Source: Hephaestia caeni
GTDB lineage: Bacteria; Pseudomonadota; Alphaproteobacteria; Sphingomonadales; Sphingomonadaceae
Length of the DNA stretch: 64,000 nt
Direction: 5' to 3'
Assembly (NCBI RefSeq): GCF_003550065.1
Contig: NZ_QXDC01000004.1
Span: 806,001-870,000 of the forward strand
Below, one piece after another: positions 60,326 through 64,000 of the stretch (position 1 is its first letter; every line of letters starts with the position of its first letter). A model generated the notes under the pieces. The model saw only the letters and a list, made by a program, of their open reading frames with translations, did not search any database and had not been told where the DNA came from. Position numbers and translations under genes: made by a program.

Positions 60326-62140
60326 CTATTCGACGCCGTGCATCCATTTCTTGAGCAGCGGCGAGGCCAGGAGCAGCACAACGCCGATCCCGACCGCGAC
60401 CCAGCCGATCTTGACGAACACCGCCGTGTAGGTGTCGAGGCTGACCGCGAGGTTGGTAACCTGCCCGCCCACCGTCTCCACGCTCGCCACCTGCGCGACC
60501 ACGCCGGCGACATATTGCGCGACCGAGATCGACAGGAACCACACCCCCATCATCAACCCGACGATGCGCGCGATCGAGAGCTTGGTGATCATGCTGAGCC
60601 CGACCGGCGAGATACACAATTCGGCGAGGCTGTGGATCAGATAGAGCCCGGCGAGCCACCACAGCCCGACCTTGAAATCGGGGCCGGCGAAGGTGGTGCC
60701 CCAGACGAGGAACAGGAAGCCCGCGCCCACCCCCATCAGCGCGATCGCGAACTTGACCGGGATCGACGGTTCGAGGTTGCGCCGCGCGAGCCAGCCCCAC
60801 AGCAGCGTCATGATCGGCGCGAAGATCACGATCGAGAGCGGATTGAAATTCTGCGTCTGCGGCGCCGACAGCGTGAACAGCCCGAACACGCTGAGATCGG
60901 TGTTGCGATCGGCGAACAGCGTCAGGCTCGATCCCGCCTGCTCGAACAGCGTCCAGAACACCACGTTGAAGGTGATCAGCACCATCGCGACCACCATCAT
61001 CTGGAATTCGATCTTGCTACCCTTGGCCCACGACCAGATCAGGATCGCGGGCACCCCGATCAGGAACGACCCGAACAGCAATTTGCCCATCAGCGGCAGC
61101 GTGGCGATATAGCCGACGATCCCCGATCCCGGTTCCGGATCGGGCGTGTTCATCAGGTTGACGAACAGGAAATAGAAGACCGGCACCGCGAGCACCGCGA
61201 GGATGTAGATCAGCAGCGCGCGATCACTGCCGGTGCACGCCGGCGGCTCACCATAACCGGCCAGCCGCCCGCCGTCGAACTGGATCAGCGTCCACGAGAT
61301 CAGCATGCCGAGGCCGACGACGAGGAAGCCCGCCCACCAGCCGAACAGATCGGCGAAGATCGGGCAGACGAGCTGCCCCCCGATCGAGCCGCAATTGATC
61401 CCCATGTAGAAGATCGTGAACCCCGAATCGCGGCGGCGATCGCCCTTTTCGTAAAGCTCGCCGACCATCGTCGAGATGTTGGGTTTGAAGAAGCCGTTGC
61501 CGATCGAGATCGTCGACAGCGCGAGCAGCAGGATCGCGACGTAGAAGGGGCTGCGTTCACCGCCCGATGCGAACGATTCCTTCGCCACCGTGCGGGCCAC
61601 CGAGCCGTCCGCCGCGACGAGCGCGACGCTGCCGTCGTCATTGCCCCTGATCGCGAGCGCCTGCCCGTCGACGGTGATCGTGCGCGCCTCATCGGCGTTG
61701 CTGCTGGGGCCGTCCGAATAGTTGGAGATTTGCACATCGTAGCGCTGGCCGTCGATCTGCGCATAGGGCTGCGCGGTCTGGCCGCCGAAGCACAAGGTGA
61801 AATAGCCGATCGCCATCATGATCGCGCCGAATTTCACCGAGCGTTTCGAGCCCAGATACTGATCCGCCAGATAGCCGCCGACGAGCGGCGTCAGATAGAC
61901 AAGCGCGGTATAGCCGCCATAGAGCCCCGCCGCCGAGCGATCGTCGAAGATGAAATGCTTGGTCAGATACAGCATCAGCAGCGCGCGCATGCCGTAATAG
62001 CCGAAGCGTTCCCACGCCTCGGTCGAGAACAGGCGGGCGAGCTGGCGCGGGTGGCCGAACCAGGTTCGCTCCTTCGCCGGATTGACGTGGGTGATATCGG
62101 GTTCGCGCGGATTGTCCGCGGTGGGCGTGTCCACCATCAA
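60326..62140 (-). CDS. Proton-coupled oligopeptide transporter (POT/PTR2 family)
   Basis: This 604-residue MFS transporter has the PTR2 marks STEAWERFGYYGMRALLMLY (ExxERFxYYG, proton coupling), GGYTALVYLTPLVGGYLADQ, LALSTISIGNGFFKPNISTM and the FYxxINxG signature in SGFTIFYMGINCGSIGG. A periplasmic insert of about 80 residues between TM4 and TM5 (QPYAQIDGQRYDVQISNYSD to SGGERSPF) is longer than in E. coli DtpA. It imports di- and tripeptides with protons. The start is at the double ATG 62140. Confidence 0.94.
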   Translation of the reverse strand: MMVDTPTADNPREPDITHVNPAKERTWFGHPRQLARLFSTEAWERFGYYGMRALLMLYLTKHFIFDDRSAAGLYGGYTALVYLTPLVGGYLADQYLGSKRSVKFGAIMMAIGYFTLCFGGQTAQPYAQIDGQRYDVQISNYSDGPSSNADEARTITVDGQALAIRGNDDGSVALVAADGSVARTVAKESFASGGERSPFYVAILLLALSTISIGNGFFKPNISTMVGELYEKGDRRRDSGFTIFYMGINCGSIGGQLVCPIFADLFGWWAGFLVVGLGMLISWTLIQFDGGRLAGYGEPPACTGSDRALLIYILAVLAVPVFYFLFVNLMNTPDPEPGSGIVGYIATLPLMGKLLFGSFLIGVPAILIWSWAKGSKIEFQMMVVAMVLITFNVVFWTLFEQAGSSLTLFADRNTDLSVFGLFTLSAPQTQNFNPLSIVIFAPIMTLLWGWLARRNLEPSIPVKFAIALMGVGAGFLFLVWGTTFAGPDFKVGLWWLAGLYLIHSLAELCISPVGLSMITKLSIARIVGLMMGVWFLSISVAQYVAGVVAQVASVETVGGQVTNLAVSLDTYTAVFVKIGWVAVGIGVVLLLASPLLKKWMHGVE

Positions 62141-62260
62141 GTTAACTCCCTGAAATCATGTGCGCCGTCGCATCGCGGCGATATGGCGAGGGAGACTAAC
62201 GGCGAATCGGGCCGTGTGAAGCCGGTTGTTGACGGGGCTTCCGATGGTTAGCTGGGCGCC

Positions 62261-62839
62261 ATGACGCTCAACGACCGCACTACTCCGCTCGCGCTTCTTT
62301 CTTCCCGCCGGTCGGGCAAGCCGCGCGATCTCACGGCCCCCGGCCCCGACGCCGCGCAGCTCGACCGGATCCTGACGATCGCCGCGCGCACGCCCGATCA
62401 CGGCAAGCTCGCGCCGTGGCGCTTCGTGGTCGTGCCCGACGACCGGCGCGACGCCTTCGCCGCGTTGCTGCGCGAGGCCTATCTCGCCGAGCGGCCCGAG
62501 GCGAAGCGGCTCGAACTCGAGGCGGTCGAACAATTCGCGCGGCAGGCGCCGACGCTGGTGATCGCGCTCTCCGCGCCCAGGACCGAAAGCCATATCCCGT
62601 TGTGGGAACAGCAATTATCGGCGGGCGCGGCGTGCATGAACCTGCTCCACGCCGCGACCGCGATGGGCTTCGCCGGCGGCTGGCTGACCGGATGGGCGGC
62701 CTATTCGGACCGGGTACGCGACGCGTTCGGCGCCGCGCCCGAGCGGATCGCGGGATTCCTGTTCCTCGGCACGCCGTGCAAGCCGCTCGACGAACGGCCT
62801 CGTCCGGAACCGGACAGGATCGTCCGATATTGGACATGA
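62261..62839 (+). CDS. Nitroreductase-family flavoprotein (YdjA-like)
   Basis: This 192-residue FMN-binding oxidoreductase has LLSSRRSGKPRDLTAPGP, LDRILTIAARTPDHGKLAPW RFVVV (FMN phosphate and ring contacts), SAGAACMNLLHAATAMGFAG GWLTGW and the C-terminal AGFLFLGTPCKPLDERPRPE, all typical of the small YdjA-type nitroreductases. The substrate is unknown. It starts at ATG 62261, divergent from the POT gene, and is followed 41 bases later by a GntR regulator in the same direction. Confidence 0.92.
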   Translation: MTLNDRTTPLALLSSRRSGKPRDLTAPGPDAAQLDRILTIAARTPDHGKLAPWRFVVVPDDRRDAFAALLREAYLAERPEAKRLELEAVEQFARQAPTLVIALSAPRTESHIPLWEQQLSAGAACMNLLHAATAMGFAGGWLTGWAAYSDRVRDAFGAAPERIAGFLFLGTPCKPLDERPRPEPDRIVRYWT

Positions 62840-62880
62840 ATGAGGCTGGACGGCGCGGGCAATTGGTGTATTAAAGCAGC

Positions 62881-63237
62881 ATGACAGCGCTCAAGAGCGA
62901 CGACAGCCCGGTCTATCTGCGCCTGCGCGCGATGATTGCCGAGGCGATCCTGCGCGGGGATTACCGGGCCGGGGACCAACTGCCCTCGGTGCGCGCCTTC
63001 GCCGCCGAACATGGCGCCAATCCGCTGACCGTCGCCAAGGCCTATCAGAGCTTCCAGGACGACGGCTATGTCGAGGTTCGCCGCGGGGTCGGCATGTTCG
63101 TGCTACCGGGCGCGGTCGAACGGCTGCGCGTCGCCGAGCGTGAGGAATTCATCACCCAGGTGTGGCCGCGGGTGCGCGCGCATATCGCGCTGCTGGGCCT
63201 CGATACCGCCGCATTGCTCGACGCCGAACACGCCTGA
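62881..63237 (+). CDS. GntR-family regulator, YtrA-like
   Basis: This 118-residue protein is mostly a winged helix: PVYLRLRAMIAEAILRGDYR, AGDQLPSVRAFAAEHGANPL, TVAKAYQSFQDDGYVEVRRG and VGMFVLPGA. The short C-terminal helical tail (about 45 residues) without an effector domain defines the YtrA subfamily, which usually controls adjacent transporter operons. No ABC transporter gene follows in this window; instead there is a zinc-ribbon gene. Targets are unknown. Confidence 0.9.
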   Translation: MTALKSDDSPVYLRLRAMIAEAILRGDYRAGDQLPSVRAFAAEHGANPLTVAKAYQSFQDDGYVEVRRGVGMFVLPGAVERLRVAEREEFITQVWPRVRAHIALLGLDTAALLDAEHA

Positions 63238-63364
63238 ACGGGCGATCCGGCCCCTGTTGCCCGCGTGCAACGATCATGCTTCGTTCGCGGCCTTAACCAT
63301 TCGTCGATGGAACCGACCGACTCGCCGCCGGGTTGTCTGCTGTAGAGTGCACAGGAGACGGTTC

Positions 63365-63580
63365 ATGTTTCGTCCTGACAAGACCAACGGCTATCGCGTG
63401 GCGTTCCATGCCGACGAGGTCAACCACTGCCCCGGTTGCGGCGGCACCCAGTGGCTGGTGGGGCGGCTCGTCGCCGAATGCGCGTTCTGCGCGGCCGCGG
63501 TGTCGCTGGCGAGCGCGGGCATGACCGGCGCGGGGCTGTTCCGCGCCAACCACGTCACGCCCGACAGCCTCGCCGCCTGA
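63365..63580 (+). CDS. Small zinc-ribbon protein
   Basis: This 71-residue protein has MFRPDKTNGYRVAFHADEVN, then CPGCGGTQWLVGRLVAECAF C: two CxxC knuckles about 16 residues apart, a classic zinc ribbon, and a C-terminal FRANHVTPDSLAA. There is no membrane segment. It starts at ATG 63365 with GGAGACGG upstream. Such proteins are often called hypothetical; a nucleic-acid or protein-binding role is possible. A GGCGGCC-TTTTTTT stretch near 63607 could end its transcription. Confidence 0.75.
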   Translation: MFRPDKTNGYRVAFHADEVNHCPGCGGTQWLVGRLVAECAFCAAAVSLASAGMTGAGLFRANHVTPDSLAA

Positions 63581-63621
63581 GCGGGGTATCGGGAAATCGC
63601 GGAAGGGCGGCCTTTTTTTGA

Positions 63622-63664
63622 GCGGCACCGGCCCGCTCCCCCACGGGGTCCCCACAAAGTATTA
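63622..63664. repeat. Left half and loop of a type-C-like palindrome, truncated by an IS
   Basis: GCGGCACCGGCCCGCTCCCC, CACGGGGTCCCCAC and the loop AAAGTATTA match the left arm and AGTAT-containing loops of the type-C family (the inner arm differs). The expected right arm does not follow; instead GGGTCGGGACTCA, the likely end of an insertion sequence, begins at 63665. Confidence 0.65.
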
Positions 63665-64000
63665 GGGTCGGGACTCAATTGAGCCACCAAGTGACGGTGG
63701 CGGCGAGGGCGACGGCGCTGAAGAAGGTATGGAGGTTGCGGTCGAAGCGGGTGGCGATGCGTCGCCAGTCTTTGAGGCGGCAGAACATGCGTTCGATGAC
63801 ATTGCGTTGGCGATAGGCGGTTTTGTTGTAAGGCCAGGGCTTCCGGCTATTCTTGCGCGGCGGGATGACGGGTGTGGTGCCGCGCGCGACGAGCCAGGTT
63901 CTAAGCGGCAGGCTGTCATAGGCCTTGTCGGCGACGAGTTCCGCCGATGGCGGGAGTGCGTCGATCACGTGCTGCGCTGGCTTGCAGTCATGGACGTTGC
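63665..64000 (-). mobile_element. IS5-family insertion sequence, 3' end (runs off the window)
   Basis: GGGTCGGGACTCA immediately after TTA looks like an IS5/IS427-type terminus with its short target duplication. Only the terminal 336 bases are visible; the opposite end lies beyond base 64000. Confidence 0.7.
63675..64000 (-). CDS. IS5-family transposase, C-terminal part
   Basis: The minus-strand frame is open to the window edge, so the N-terminal half is missing from view. The visible 108 residues contain VADKAYDSLPLRTWLVARG (second catalytic Asp region), VIPPRKNSRKPWPYNKTAYR and QRNVIERMFCRLKDWRRIAT with the Y-R-E-R-K pattern holding the catalytic Glu, then the usual end FFSAVALAATVTWWLN. 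This is a DDE transposase of the IS5 group; whether it is intact cannot be judged here. The stop codon lies 10 bases from the element end. Confidence 0.9.
   Translation of the reverse strand, partial: NVHDCKPAQHVIDALPPSAELVADKAYDSLPLRTWLVARGTTPVIPPRKNSRKPWPYNKTAYRQRNVIERMFCRLKDWRRIATRFDRNLHTFFSAVALAATVTWWLN

Noticed and set aside
60188-62251. 687-codon plus-strand frame opposite NnrU and the POT transporter
   Set aside because: It is Asp/Arg/His-rich without motifs, while the opposite strand has full transporter signatures.

Overview
The window looks like a chromosomal segment of a Sphingomonas-type alphaproteobacterium. The DNA is GC-rich with strongly GC-biased third positions. It carries a CcrM-type GANTC methyltransferase, two SciP (DUF1153) CtrA-inhibitor paralogues, an OmpA porin with a long polyproline linker, a three-subunit proton-translocating transhydrogenase preceded by a tiny aa3-oxidase subunit IV gene, and a Rhodobacter-capsulatus-GTA-like head-tail cluster. 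I can place it at family level (Sphingomonadaceae or close kin), not at species level.

Region 1 (about 0.3-17.0 kb) is a gene-transfer-agent-like cluster on the plus strand. In order it holds a small-terminase-position protein, TerL, an inserted AT-richer two-gene module (unknown ORF plus DUF2335 membrane protein), portal, a small membrane protein, prohead protease, HK97 capsid, a head spike base and head fibre pair, head-tail connectors, tail terminator, major tail protein, two tail chaperone genes, a short tape measure, an enlarged DUF2460 distal tail protein with a TIM-barrel-like N-terminal half, the DUF2163 hub, an NlpC/P60 peptidase, a shortened 'megatron' baseplate protein and a DUF2793 protein. 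Most genes overlap by 1-11 bases. The non-overlapping junctions are where dispersed hairpin repeats sit.

Region 2 (17-30.3 kb) is envelope biology: OmpA porin, UDP-glucose dehydrogenase, a VOC protein, an Mla-type lipid ABC transporter operon (STAS-permease, ATPase, MlaD, lipoprotein), a HAD phosphatase, a DUF445 protein and an RND efflux pump with its adaptor. Region 3 (30.3-43.1 kb) mixes stress-membrane proteins (two GlsB/YeaQ type, DUF1328), SIMPL, Dps, MnmA, ArgG, a MATE exporter, regulators, tRNA-Val(TAC) and the two SciP paralogues. Region 4 (43.1-51.8 kb) holds a winged-helix regulator with a degenerate receiver, the pnt operon interrupted by a DUF559 endonuclease gene bracketed by inverted repeats, an NtrC-type sigma-54 activator, FolP and CcrM. 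Region 5 (51.9-64 kb) holds RnhB, ThiD (with an in-frame repeat insertion), a Tat-exported Ntn-hydrolase, GlmM, a dicarboxylate symporter, an L,D-transpeptidase, NnrU, a POT peptide transporter, a nitroreductase, a GntR regulator, a zinc-ribbon protein and the end of an IS5-type element inserted in a palindrome.

Two themes cut across the window. First, at least five families of dispersed palindromic repeats occupy intergenic gaps and in three places have become protein-coding or bracket a gene (tail chaperone N-terminus, ThiD interior, DUF559 cassette). Second, there is a cell-cycle thread: near-identical CtrA-like boxes precede ccrM and the second sciP gene, on a segment that also carries a GTA cluster, a class of element whose expression depends on CtrA in Rhodobacter. 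No rRNA, CRISPR array or replication origin was seen.
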